64,000 nt of DNA, taken from Undaria pinnatifida (Eukaryota; Sar; Phaeophyceae; Laminariales; Alariaceae). The DNA is taken from assembly GCA_012845835.1 (NCBI GenBank), contig JABAKD010000009.1, positions 10,414,785 through 10,478,784 on the forward strand, written 5' to 3'. Below the pieces are notes generated by a model, which made no database searches, had not been told where the DNA came from, and was given only the letters and a program-made list of their open reading frames with translations. Below, in pieces: positions 35,870 through 46,150 of this stretch (positions are counted from its first letter, which is position 1; each line of letters begins with the position of its first letter). The translations under genes and the position numbers were made by a program.

Positions 35870-36041
35870 CGTCTACGTAATACCTCACAAAGAAGTAGTT
35901 CCCGGCGTTGCCACCAGAGCCAGAAACAGGCCCACAATCACCCGGGATAGAGACAACTGGAACCCCCCGCAGCGGGGAAATTCCGACGTGCGCGACGGCA
36001 GCAGCCCCTTTTTTTTTTTTTTTTTTTTTTTTGGGAAACAT
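35775..36041 (-). pseudogene. Reverse transcriptase remnant of the YR element (YVDD box)
   Basis: The frame reads GNAGNYFFVRYYVDDGTVVLSL. YVDD (35868-35879) is the RT active-site box, flanked by hydrophobic strands as in an RT palm. Everything N-terminal of GSGGNAG is replaced by the 464-bp duplicated segment, so only the active-site strand and a few residues remain, and the recombinase frame follows at once. The call rests on a short motif and on its position between gag-like and YR frames. Confidence 0.55.
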
Positions 36042-36854
36042 CTGCGCCTTGAAAACCGAAATCAGATCCGGCAGATATGCGCGGCATACCCACCGAAGCC
36101 AACAAACGGTTCACGAAAAACCGCCCCGGACGCACAACAAAGGAGACATGTATAAGGAAGCCAACGAGCTGCGACACCTGCCTCGCTGAAGCAGTTGTAC
36201 GAGACGAGGGCGCTGACACCGTCTCAAGAGGGGGGAGTTTACCGAGGCGATATGACCGAGGCTCGCGGAGCCTTGCTCGGCCATCGCCTGCATCACAACC
36301 GCCCGAGCATCCAACCAAGGTTCGACCGCAACGAATCGCAAGGCACCCGAACGTACGCCATCAAACGCCCCTTGTACACGCAGCAAGTCAACAGGCCCAC
36401 AATCACCCGGGATAGAGACAACTGGAACCCCCCGCAGCGGGGAAATTCCGACGTGCGCGACGGCAGCAGCCCCTTTTTTTTTTTTTTTTTTTTTTTGGGA
36501 AACATCTGCGCCTTGAAAACCGAAATCAGATCCGGCAGATATGCGCGGCATACCCACCGAAGCCAACAAACGGTTCACGAAAAACCGCCCCGGACGCACA
36601 ACAAAGGAGACATGTATAAGGAAGCCAACGAGCTGCGACACCTGCCTCGCTGAAGCAGTTGTACGAGACGAGGGCGCTGACACCGTCTCAAGAGGGGGGA
36701 GTTTACCGAGGCGATATGACCGAGGCTCGCGGAGCCTTGCTCGGCCATCGCCTGCATCACAACCGCCCGAGCATCCAACCAAGGTTCGACCGCAACGAAT
36801 CGCAAGGCACCCGAACGTACGCCATCAAACGCCCCTTGTACACGCAGCAAGTCA
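35926..36854 (-). repeat. 464-bp tandem duplication inside the YR element
   Basis: Copies 35926-36390 and 36391-36854 are nearly identical from ACAGGCCCACAATCACC to CACGCAGCAAGTCA, each with a poly-T run of 22-24. It duplicates the 3' end of the gag-like frame. Near identity shows it is young. Confidence 0.95.
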
Positions 36855-37690
36855 GCCGGCATCTCACTCACACGCACACAAGAAACCGTACCTTTCTCGC
36901 CGAAGGGGACCGAGCCCGGAGCCACCGCCACGCGAGCACGCCTATCGCCAGCCAAAGCTACCAACGCACGCCCACGCAGTCCCCCTCCTACACCTTGCGT
37001 GACGTTGACGGCCTCGCCTACGAAGGACTGAATATCCGCCGCCGGGTCGCCAACGTTGGGAGGTATGCGCCCGCGGAGCACCCAATGTTTTCTAGACGCC
37101 ATCTTCTTCCAGAGCGCCGCATCGTCGGTTAATTGCGACTTCTGAAGTTGGCGCTCCCTCGCATCCCCACTGTCCCGTGGAGCCGGCTGCCGATCACCAA
37201 CGTTGTCCATAAACTGCTGAACCATGGCCTCCATGTTCTCGGCTCTCGATGCGCCGCCGGCCACCGCATCCTGCAAGGTTTCAACGGATGCGAGCAGCCG
37301 ATCCATCGTTGCCTTGAGGCGGATCATGTCTGCGCCTATCCGAGCGAACTCGCCAGACACCTGCCCTTGCCAGGTCAGCACTTCGGCCGATGTGACTCCC
37401 GCAGCCTCGGACCCGGCGGGACTGGGGCTGAATACAGATGGTGCCGCAGGCGCAGCAGTAGCAGCGACCGAAGCTGCTGCGGCACGGCGACCTCCGGACT
37501 CAGCTTGCACAGCAGCCAGAGCTTCGGCGCGGCGAGCGTCGACCCCAGCTTGCACAGCAGCGACAGCAGCATAAGCCTCTGCCTCGACTCTCGTAGCGTC
37601 CGAGGCAGCCTGGTTAGGACCGCGTACAGCAGCCACGAGAGCTTCGGCCTCCGGTGATTTGCACTCTTCCATCGAGGAGTGCACGAACAA
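36575..37690 (-). CDS. Gag-like protein of the YR retrotransposon
   Basis: This 371-residue frame starts (MFVHSSMEECKSPEAEALVAAV) directly at the edge of repeat A1. The first half is Ala/Glu/Arg-rich and predicted helical or coiled-coil (EAEAYAAVAAVQAGVDARRAEALAAVQA). A middle segment, IGADMIRLKATMDRLLASVETLQDAVAGG, looks like a heptad coil, and residues after about 190 (WKKMASRKHWVLRGRIPPNVGDPAADI) are more globular. No zinc knuckle is seen. Position and composition fit ORF1 (nucleic-acid-binding or assembly protein) of tyrosine-recombinase retrotransposons. The last part lies in the duplicated 464-bp block, so the natural C-terminus may be altered. Confidence 0.6.
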   Translation of the reverse strand: MFVHSSMEECKSPEAEALVAAVRGPNQAASDATRVEAEAYAAVAAVQAGVDARRAEALAAVQAESGGRRAAAASVAATAAPAAPSVFSPSPAGSEAAGVTSAEVLTWQGQVSGEFARIGADMIRLKATMDRLLASVETLQDAVAGGASRAENMEAMVQQFMDNVGDRQPAPRDSGDARERQLQKSQLTDDAALWKKMASRKHWVLRGRIPPNVGDPAADIQSFVGEAVNVTQGVGGGLRGRALVALAGDRRARVAVAPGSVPFGEKGTVSCVRVSEMPADLLRVQGAFDGVRSGALRFVAVEPWLDARAVVMQAMAEQGSASLGHIASVNSPLLRRCQRPRLVQLLQRGRCRSSLASLYMSPLLCVRGGFS

Positions 37691-37898
37691 CTTAAACTAG
37701 TCTGTATCACACCTTGGACCTGTAGCTCTGACTCTGCTCCCCTACGCGCTCCGCGTGCAGGTCGTCGCCTACACAACTGGGCCAGGTGTACCCAAGGCTA
37801 TCACTCGTACGACTATGAGTTACCGCATTGATCTGATTGGTCAAACTTCTTACGTACGTACAAAACCCATATTTTCTCATACTTCGATAATATTCTGC
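37689..37898 (-). repeat. Split direct repeat A1
   Basis: 210 bp, matching 34692-34901. It is the 5' end of the YR element on the minus strand, and the gag-like ATG lies at its inner edge. Confidence 0.9.
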
Positions 37899-37933
37899 AT
37901 ACTACGTACATAAAAATCACCTAACTGTGGACT

Positions 37934-40155
37934 ATAAGAACTTTATAATCTACCCCATTCCCCCTGCTCAATATTTTTTTTGTGGTCCGGCATACAGCGG
38001 ATACCGCTTATCATAACACTCTGCACACGCGCACGATAAGGGCGGGGGGAGTTGAGGGGGGGATCAAACCAAAGGAGGCTTGAACATAATCAAAACCCTA
38101 TCATCAATCATTGTCAAGCAAAGCATGTCAGACTACAATATCATATTCATGATACAGATAGTACGAGGCATAACCGGGACAAGATCAGGGTGGAATCTTC
38201 TTCAGAAAACGAGAAAAACACATCCCGATGTTTCCACCACGTATTGCATCATAAAACGTGAGTAACAGTATATTTCCTCACTACCGGTTTCTTCATTTCG
38301 TGTACCGCACTATGCTAGATCGCTGCTGAGGTTGACAACCAGCTATTCTGGAAGTAACCCGCATTGTGTAAGACAAATAAAATACCACGTATGTTGTCAT
38401 CGTCTCTCGTGCGTACCCGAAATATAATACTACTGGTACTAACAATACCCACCATCATCTCCCGAGCGTACCTTGAATATACTGTTGCTAACGATACCCC
38501 TACAGCCATGAGCCGTCACCAATTCATCTGTAAAACCGGATGACGTACGATATCGTACCAGGAATTTTGTTAGGAAAATACACGGCACACAACGGAAATC
38601 AAATTTTATCTTTCGGAGATGGCGAATTCGTTCTCAATTCCTTCCCTCTTTGATGCGTGAGGAAAAATGGTTTATTGAAAATGAACTAAAGAACTAAAGT
38701 ACCAAATTGCTGTACATACGACAGACAGAAAATACGGCTGTCGCAAGCAAGCGCTAGCTACTGCGGACATAATCTATTATCAACCCGTCAAGCGTTCTGC
38801 ATCCCGTGCCTTGTAACCTGTTGATCAGCAGAGCTACCATACCACACGCAATCACATTTGCCGGTGGTTGGGGCAAGAGGGGCTGGGGGTCAGGCACAAT
38901 AATTTATCCTGCCCGTCCCTCTGCCCAAGCTACTCTGTCCTTTGCTATCATTTAAGGCGAAAAACAAAGTCTTGGCAACAAATAATGCGAAAGAAAATGA
39001 TCGCCTCAGCCGCAAAGAATAACACGTCATCGCTCGAGCATCGCTACGTCAGTCAACTACTGCTGCTGTACCACTCTAGAATCAAGACAAAGCCCAGACA
39101 AAAACAATTTTTCATGACATGACCTGTGGTTGTTGCCTCAGTCTGGTGCAAACGGTGGGAAGGATTCTCCACCTGGGTGTCCGTGCCTCCCACACCCAGC
39201 GTCCTCCACCGCAACCAGACACCTCGTGCCGACCCCAACCCGGGCCCACACATCAACGGGCTCAGCAGCCGGCGCTCCCACAGAGCACGGCAGATACTGC
39301 TCGTAATTTGGTTTCACAACCAATTTTTCGAGCCATCCCTTCTCCCCCGTCTTAAACTGCTGCTGCTGCCCCTGCGGCTGCTGCTGTGCAGTGCGCTCGC
39401 TCCCAGTCTCGAGCATTGGGTATACGAGCTGTGACGTCCAAACACGGGATGGTGCCGCCGGAGGCTGCAGCTGCTGCTGCTGCTTCAATGACAGCAAGAG
39501 CTCTTCCCCGCTCGTCTCTAACTCCACCGTAAAACTTTTCTCCGTCTTGAGCTGCTGCTGCGGCTGCTGCTGAGCAGTGCTCTCATTCCCAGTCTCAAGT
39601 ACTGGGATTACGAGCTGTGACTCACATCTGGCCACGCCCGCTTCCCTCTCTGGTACCTGAGGCAGCTGAGAAATGCCTCGCGTTTGCTCCAGTCGTAGAG
39701 AGAGGCTTGAGAGCTCGAGGAGAAGTTGCGAGTACTCGCGCCATCCTGCCGAAATCTGGTCGATTGTTCGGAAACCATAACGGAAACCACCGTCGATTTC
39801 TTTCTCAAGTTGGTCCCGTATTGCGAGCAGCTCTTCCAGCTCCCGCATCTTGGCCAGCTGAGAGCTCCTCGCTCTCGCTGCCAACGTCTTCACGTCCACA
39901 ACGCCCATTTTTACCTCGCTCTCAGGCATGGTTCAAATAAGGCACCCAGCTCGCTCCCTTTCACGGGGAGGGCTGTTGTTGTGATATCTCATAATAAGAA
40001 CCTTATAATCTACCCCATTCCCCCTGCTCAATATTTTTTTTGTGGTCCGGCATACGGCGGATACCGCTCATCATAACACTCTGCACACGCGCACGATAAG
40101 GGCGGGGGGAGTTGAGGGGGCGATCAAACCAAAGGAGGCTTGAACATAATCAAAA
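37934..40155 (-). mobile_element. Small element bounded by 162-bp direct repeats, with one coiled-coil ORF
   Basis: Direct repeats 37934-38095 and 39994-40155 (from ATAAGAAC to TGAACATAATCAAAA) differ at only a few bases. Between them lie 1.9 kb with one long frame (39929-39138, minus). The layout suggests a non-autonomous LTR-type (TRIM or LARD-like) element reading leftward. However, the repeats do not start TG and end CA, no primer site is obvious and no target duplication was found. The right repeat abuts truncated copia gag sequence (AATCCTGTTGTC). Confidence 0.5.
39138..39929 (-). CDS. Coiled-coil protein, possible gag of the small element
   Basis: 263 residues, starting MPESEVKMGVVDVK. 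Residues about 15-85 have a heptad pattern (AKMRELEELLAIRDQLEKEI ... YSQLLLELSSLSLRLEQ). Later residues carry two imperfect repeats around V(I/Y)P(V/M)LETG(N/S)E(S/R)TAQQQPQ and Gln-rich stretches. The C-terminus has a Cys/His cluster (CLVAVEDAGCGRHGH). No enzymatic motif or known family is recognised. It is in the position of gag, between 162-bp repeats. A host-derived or captured gene is the alternative. Confidence 0.45.
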   Translation of the reverse strand: MPESEVKMGVVDVKTLAARARSSQLAKMRELEELLAIRDQLEKEIDGGFRYGFRTIDQISAGWREYSQLLLELSSLSLRLEQTRGISQLPQVPEREAGVARCESQLVIPVLETGNESTAQQQPQQQLKTEKSFTVELETSGEELLLSLKQQQQLQPPAAPSRVWTSQLVYPMLETGSERTAQQQPQGQQQQFKTGEKGWLEKLVVKPNYEQYLPCSVGAPAAEPVDVWARVGVGTRCLVAVEDAGCGRHGHPGGESFPPFAPD

Positions 40156-40206
40156 TCCTGTTGTCTAGCCCTGGCCTGACTCGTTCCAACATTGAAGAGG
40201 TAGTAA
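40152..40206 (+). pseudogene. Left piece of inverted copia gag copy
   Basis: AATCCTGTTGTCTAGCCCTGG to GAAGAGGTAGTAA is gag sequence on the + strand (LLSSPGLTRSNIEEVV). It continues at 47829 after the Harbinger transposon. Confidence 0.9.
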
Positions 40207-40235
40207 GGGCCGTTCTTATCGGAGAGCTTTTTTTG

Positions 40236-40287
40236 TCCTAATTTTCCTAATTTTCCTAATTTTCCTAATTTTCCTAATTTTCCATAT
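40236..40287 (+). repeat. Subterminal 10-bp repeats of the Harbinger element
   Basis: Five tandem TCCTAATTTT units lie 10 bp inside the left inverted repeat. TTAGGAAA versions in the opposite sense occur at about 40321, 40370 and, near the right end, about 47797. Confidence 0.8.
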
Positions 40288-40463
40288 TTGTCTCAAAATA
40301 CGGAGGCGTTATGTCATAATTTAGGAAATTCTTCAGGCCCAAAAAATATGGAAAAGTTAACAATCACAAATTAGGAAATCCTGTCGTCGATTTCCTAATT
40401 TCGAAGGCAGTGCTCCCACAAGCGCCGTGGCTCAACGCTGGGACCATCGGGTAGCCTCAAACG

Positions 40464-42953
40464 TTGACCACTGTGGCCCAACATTATGGCCGACGGAAGG
40501 AAGCGGCCTGGGCCTCCAGAGGATTCATCCTTGACTCGGACGAAGCAACGATCCACGAGCCTTCCCAACCTTCAAAACACGAGGCGCAGAAACCAAAGGC
40601 TATCGCTGGTGTCCTCGTCGTGTTCGGCATGCTCCTGACAGCAGGAGCTACACTCTATGCTCCCAAGACACGGACGCCTATCTACGAGCCGCACGGTATG
40701 ACATGGCCAGAGTTCAGAGAGGATCTACGTCGGCGCAAGGCTTTCCGCAGGACTGTTCGAATGTCTGAGGCGCGCTTCGTGAAGCTTCGTCCAGCTATCC
40801 AAAAGAACGAGCGCTTTGAAAGTGAGTATCATGTGATGTACCCTGGTACCTGGTATACGAGTACCTAGTTTGTCTTCGCATCCCAAGGCTGTACCCTCTG
40901 CAGCCCAGATGCGTTGTAAGGCTCAGCACTCGCTTGGAGCATCTCCCATCTACCATACCCTCTGTATATGATAGCTTGTATGCCCGGTACGTTGCACGGC
41001 AACTCGTGCTGCTGCAAGGCGGTATGTACTCATGATCTAAAACCACCTGTACATACGCAAGTAATAAAACATCAGCTGTGAGATGATCTTCCACAAAATC
41101 CCGGCCATAGAACACACGGTACGACTACGAGTACGTGCTACCTTCGAGTACGTGATACCGGCACCAGGTACCTGGTATACGAGTACGTAGTTTGTCTTCG
41201 CATCCCAAGGCTGTACCCTCTGCAGCCCAGATGCATTGTAAGGCTCAGCTCTCGCTTGGAGCATTTGCCATCTACCATCCCATCTGTACATGACAGTTTG
41301 TATGCCCGGTACGTTGCACGGCAACTCGTGCTGCTGCAAGGCGGTGTGTACTCATGAACAAAAAACCACCTGTACAGAGTCTATACAAAGCAATAAAACA
41401 TCAGCTGTGAGATAGATCTTCCACAAAATCCTGGCACATGGAACGACTACGAGTACATGCTACCTACGAGTACGTGATACCGGCACCAGGTACCTGGTGT
41501 ATGAGTACGTGGGTGAATCTTTCGTGGTTTACGGAGGGAGCTATGTGTCAGGGTTATGACAGCTGTTCGTACATACAGTAGCACTGCAACAGCAGTAGTC
41601 GCGTTAGGCAATCAAACGGTAGTGCATTGCGGCAAGCAGAAGTGCGTTGCGGCAGGCACAGCAACGGGATGAGCAATGCTGCTACCGGATGGGTTGGAGC
41701 TCGGTCGAGGTGGACACCAACATTCTATCGTTTTTGCTCTTACCCAGGACTGCGTTGCGCGAAGCATGGAGCTATCTAGGTGGAAATCCGGCTGGAGATA
41801 GGCCTGCGAATGCTGGCGGCGGGTTCCTACCTGGATATCGCACCGAGGTTTGGCATTTCACCGTCCACGGTTTTCACCATCATGGGAAAGGTCGTCGACG
41901 CGATCAACAACACCCGTGAAGTCGGCCAGTTCTGTCTTTCCGCGGACAGACGAAAAGTGCCGATTTTTTGCCGCGGGATTCGAGGTGAGGGTACGTGTAC
42001 TATTGATATATCAGCAACCTGTCACAGCAGCAGTAGTCTATGGCGTGGTTATGCAAGCTGTACGTAAGATATTGAATTCTATAGAGATGGTTTCCGAAGG
42101 CAGGCCTGTTATTTCTTCGTGAGGAACCTTGGTTCTGGCGTCCTGATGTGACCCCCTCTGAAGTACGCCTCCCCGGCCCTGTTCTTGTTCGTCCATATGT
42201 CAGGCCAAGAGCACCAACGGAATCTTCGATCATGTTTTGTCTGCCACAGATGATCTGTTGATCGAGATGAAAGCGCTACCTGCAAAGAGCACCTCCCACA
42301 CCGTATCGTACTTCTCAGGCAGCAAGACGGGATTCGGCTTTAACGTACATGCGACGTGCGATGCCAACTATCGCTTCTGCAGCGTCTCGATCATCGCTCC
42401 GGGGGCTGCCAACGATTGGTCGGCGTGGACCCCATCTTCTGTGGCAAAGGCAACTATGCGCCTTCCAGACGGGTACCACATCACCGAGTGTGCGGCGTAC
42501 CCAATCAGCGGCAAGTTGCTCACGCCGTACCCCGGGAAAAGCTTGCCATAGGACCAGGACACCTTCAACTTCTACCTGAGCCACCTGCGGGTGAAGATCG
42601 AACAGTCGTTCGGCATCCTCGTGTCAACGTGGGGCATTCTGTGGAGGCCCCTCAGTGTAGGGTTCGCAGGCCGGACTGACCTGATCGTCGCCCTCTTCCA
42701 CCTGTAAAACTTCTGCCGACATGAGCAAACCAAAGTGGTCGCGTCGGAAGAAGACTACAAGACAGAAAAGGGGCGAATCCTACTGGCGACGGGCGGGGTT
42801 CTGCCGCCTGCGTGCAAGAGTGCGGTCCAACCGGCAGGCCCAGCCGCCAAACCCACGCGAAGCGGCGAAACTCCCACGCGAGCGGCCACCACTTCGCTCT
42901 TAGCCTACAACAGACAGTTTCGCCCGAAGGAGAATATTCTCAGGAACGCCTAG
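40464..42953 (+). pseudogene. PIF/Harbinger DDE transposase, broken
   Basis: Exon 1 (about 40464-40819) encodes an N-terminal region with a hydrophobic stretch (IAGVLVVFGMLLTAGATLYA) and MTWPEFREDLRRRKAFRRTVRMSEARFVKLRP. It ends at a GTGAGT donor. The next part (about 41780-41980) reads RLEIGLRMLAAGSYLDIAPRFGISPSTVFTIMGKVVDAIN, the helix-turn-helix region typical of this family. The DDE part (about 42210-42700) has SKTGFGFNVHATCDANYRF, IAPGAANDWSAW and RVKIEQSFGILVSTWGILWRPL, giving the catalytic Asp and Glu positions. Stops at 42549-42551 and about 42705, plus frame changes, inactivate it. Harbinger transposase cuts DNA at TWA with an accessory Myb-like protein. Confidence 0.85.
40845..41510 (+). 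repeat. Tandem duplication (about 323 bp) inside the transposase intron
   Basis: Copies at about 40847-41169 and 41170-41492 share TTTGTCTTCGCATCCCAAGG, CTCGCTTGGAGCAT, GCCCGGTACGTTGCACGGCA and AAAACATCAGCTGTGAGAT. A partial third start (GTACCTGGTGTATGAGTACG) follows. Confidence 0.85.
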
Positions 42954-43259
42954 ATTACTACGCGTTGTATAATGCGTAGGTAGAGAGTTTGTCGGCATCC
43001 GAGCGTTGTACGGCGGGGGCGATTGTGCGGTACAAGGAGGATGGGAATGGCGTGTGGAGGATGGGAGGTGGGCCGGAGTATAAGCTATTGGAGATGGACG
43101 TGATGGTCGTCAACGGGTGAGCGTTGGGCCAGAAAAAGGACGAGTGTCAACCGTGGTGATGAACGTCTGATGGCATGGCCTTTTCAATACTGAGGCGGAG
43201 GGGGGGGGGGGTTGGTTGTTGGATTCGACACGTGCATCTGACGGCGTGGTTTTTCTAAT

Positions 43260-44740
43260 TCCAGGTGGTGAGTTCGAAGACAGCTGCCTATACCCCCCCC
43301 CCCCCTCCCCCAGTTATTATTGTTTGTCGAGCGTCAGAAACAAAAGCCCCCCGCCCCCTATCTTGGTTTGTATATTATCGTGTAAATAATGGTGTGTTTT
43401 ATCGTGAGAGCACCCCGGTGCAGCCGGCCACGGTTTTATTATTTTTAAATAGGAGTGCAGGGTGTTGGCCGTCGAGCATCAGAAACGAACCCCCCCCCTT
43501 CTCTATTTTTCAAATCCTGCCTGACGAAGCAGTGGAGGGTGTAACTTTGGGGTTTGTCGTGAGAGTACCACGGTGTAGATTGCCCCCTTCTTTTTTGTTT
43601 GAATAGGGGTGCAGGGAGTTATTTGTCCGTCATCCGTAACGAACCCATCCCCCGCTCTCGTTTTTTCCCTCCCAATCTGGTGGAGCAGGGGAGGGTGTAA
43701 TTTTGTGGCTTATCGTGAGAGTACCACGGTGCAGCTGGCACCCGTTTCTTTATTATAGGAGTCCAGGGTATTGGTTTTGGTCCCCCCCCCCCCCCCCCCC
43801 CCCCCGCCGTTTTTTTCCTCCCAGTCCGGTCAAGCGGTGGAGGGTGTAATTTTGTGGTCTATCGTAAGAGTACCACGGTGCAGCTGGCCCCCGTCTTTTT
43901 TGTTTTGAAGAGGAGTCCAGGGTATTGGTCGTCGATCGTCGGAAACAAAGCCCACCCCTCTCGTTTTTTCCTCCCTGTCTGGTCAAGCAGTAGAGGGTGT
44001 AATTTTGTGCTTTATCGGGATAGTAGCACGGTGCAGCTGGCGCCCCCTTTTTTTTTTGAGAGGAGTCCAGGGTATTGGTTGTCGATCCCCGTCCCCCCCC
44101 ACCCCGTTTTGTTCCTCCCAGTCTGGTCAAGCAGTGCAGGGTGTATTTTTGCGGTTTATCGTGGTAGTACCACGGTGCAGCTGACGCCCCCCCGCTTTTT
44201 TTTTAGAGGAGTCCAGGGTATTGGTTGTCGATCCCCCCCCCTCCTCCCATTTTTTTCCCCAGTCTGGTTAAGCAGTGGAGGGTGTAATTTTGTGGTTCAT
44301 CGTGAGAGTACGCCGGTGCAGCTGCCTTCCCCTTTTTGTATATATAGCAATTCAAGGTATTGGTTGTCGATCGTCCGAAACGAAGCCCCCCCTTCCATTT
44401 TCTTCTTTTCAGTCAGATGAAGCAGTGGAGGGTGTAAGTTTTTTTTTTTCGTGAGAGTACCCTGGTGCAGCTGGCCCGGTTTTTTTTCAATAAGAGTGCG
44501 AGGTTTTGTTTGTCCATCGTCAGAAACGTAGCCCCCCCTCCCCTACCATTTCCCTCCGCGGGTCCATGGTCATACGACTTCGACCATGCACGATTTCAAC
44601 CCCCGCCGCGCCCCCCCCCCCCCTCCCTGCCCCTTTCGGTTTCCTCCCAGCCTCATAAACGAATGGAGTGTGTAATGTTACTTTTTGTCGCTGAAGGACC
44701 CCGGTAAAGCTGCCTCCTTGATTTTTTATAGGAGTGCCTG
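43260..44740 (+). repeat. Minisatellite array, forward (about 8 units of 150-180 bp)
   Basis: Each unit has GAGGGTGTAATTTTGTGG-TTATCGTGAGAGTACCACGGTGCAGCTGGC, a C/T run, GGAGTCCAGGGTATTGG-TGTCGATC and a poly-C run, then CTCCCAGTCTGGTCAAGCAGTG. Units differ in the homopolymer lengths. Confidence 0.9.
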
Positions 44741-45409
44741 CGATTATCGAGCGTACGAATAGAAAGTGCTCTTTCCCCCAATATGGATGCGCCAGCAGTT
44801 TTTTTATACTATGATATATCGAGGGTACATATTAGTTTCTTGTAAGAAAGAGGACGCCGGAGAACCTTCCGCCTACTCCTTGTTTTCCGTTATTCGTTTG
44901 CAACAGAGCAGTAGGTTGCCGAGCTTTTACCTGTAAGTACCCCTTTACCCGCGTTTTGTGCTACTCGGTTTTTGATGGAGAGCATGGTGTCGGATGCTTG
45001 CATAAGTATATTAAGCACGTGAAAATGAATACGAGGGGTACTGATGGCGTCACTGGACCTGTTAAAATCTGCGTTTCACAGGATGTGTTTGCGATACGAC
45101 GACGCATAGTAGTTACTGGAGATCGTAATAAACATACTTCCGCGCCACGACGACCCAATCAACGACTTCAATAGGATTATGAGGGCTCCTGCATCGGATT
45201 CAGCCACGATATCTTTGAAACCCACACGTGTCCTAAGCTGAAATTCATACGTTCCCGAGGGAAAAAAATATGATACTTGAGGGGCTTATTAGCCGATATA
45301 TTACTGTGGTTTGATGGGACAACAAACCAAGAGATGGAGTACTCTCGCTCGCCAATATCGAATACCCAGTATGCTCTATCAACCTGCACGTAAAAAATAA
45401 ACACGTAGT
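44741..45409. other. Spacer between the opposed arrays
   Basis: 650 bp without repeat units and with no recognised gene. It forms the loop between forward and reverse arrays. Confidence 0.5.
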
Positions 45410-46150
45410 GAGCTGGGGCCAGCTACAACGGGGTACTCTCACAACGAAACTCAAAATTACACCCGCCACTGCTCAAGGAGACTGCGAGGAAAACAACCAG
45501 GGGCGAGGGGGGATGGGCTTCTATTTTGACGCTCGGCAACAAAATAATCTTTACACCTACAAAAAAAAACAGGGGCCAGCTGCACCGTGGTATGCGCAAG
45601 ACAAATCTCAAACTTGCACCCTCCACTGCTTGACCAGACTGGGCGGAAAAAAAACGGGGGGGGGGGGGGTGGGGGGGACGACAACTAATACCCTGGACTC
45701 CTACTAAAAAAAAGGGGGGCGGGGCGCCAGCTGCACCATGGTACTATCACGATAAAGCGCAAAAATACACCCTCCACTGCTTGGCCAGACTGGGAGGAAC
45801 AAAACGGGGTGGGGGGGGGGGGGGGAATCGACAATCAATCCCCTGGACTCCTTTTTAAACAAACCAAAACGGGGCCCAGCTGCACAAGAGTACTCTCACG
45901 ATAAACCACAAAATTACACCCTCCACTGCTTGACCAGACTGGGAGGAACAAAACCGGGTGTTGGGGGGGGGGGGGATCGACAACCAATACCCTGGACTCC
46001 TATGAAATATATACGGGTGCCAGCTGCACCGTGGTACTCTCACGATAAGCCACAAAGTTTCACCCTCCACTGCTCCACCAGACTCGGAGGAAAAAAAAAG
46101 GGGGGAAGGGGGGGGGGTGGGAATCGACAACCAATGATTCTCGCCTTGAG
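45410..46150 (-). repeat. Minisatellite array, reverse (about 5 units)
   Basis: The reverse complement of the 43260-44740 unit: GCCAGCTGCACCGTGGTACTCTCACGATAA, ACACCCTCCACTGCTTGACCAGACTGGGAGG, poly-G, then CCCTGGACTCCT. Confidence 0.9.

Larger units (their letters stand above)
33987..37898 (-). mobile_element. Tyrosine-recombinase retrotransposon (PAT/Ngaro-like) with split direct repeats
   Basis: Reading leftward: repeat A1 (37898-37689), a gag-like frame (37690 to about 36575), a tyrosine recombinase (35869-35195), repeat B1 (35072-34902), repeat A2 (34901-34692), a 534-bp spacer and repeat B2 (34157-33987). A1 and A2 are 210 bp each and B1 and B2 171 bp each, nearly identical by eye. B1 and A2 abut with no gap. 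The A1-ORFs-B1A2-B2 order is the split-direct-repeat layout known from tyrosine-recombinase retrotransposons, which integrate through a circle and make no target duplication. Most of RT/RNase H is deleted. It sits inside the copia element. Confidence 0.82.
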
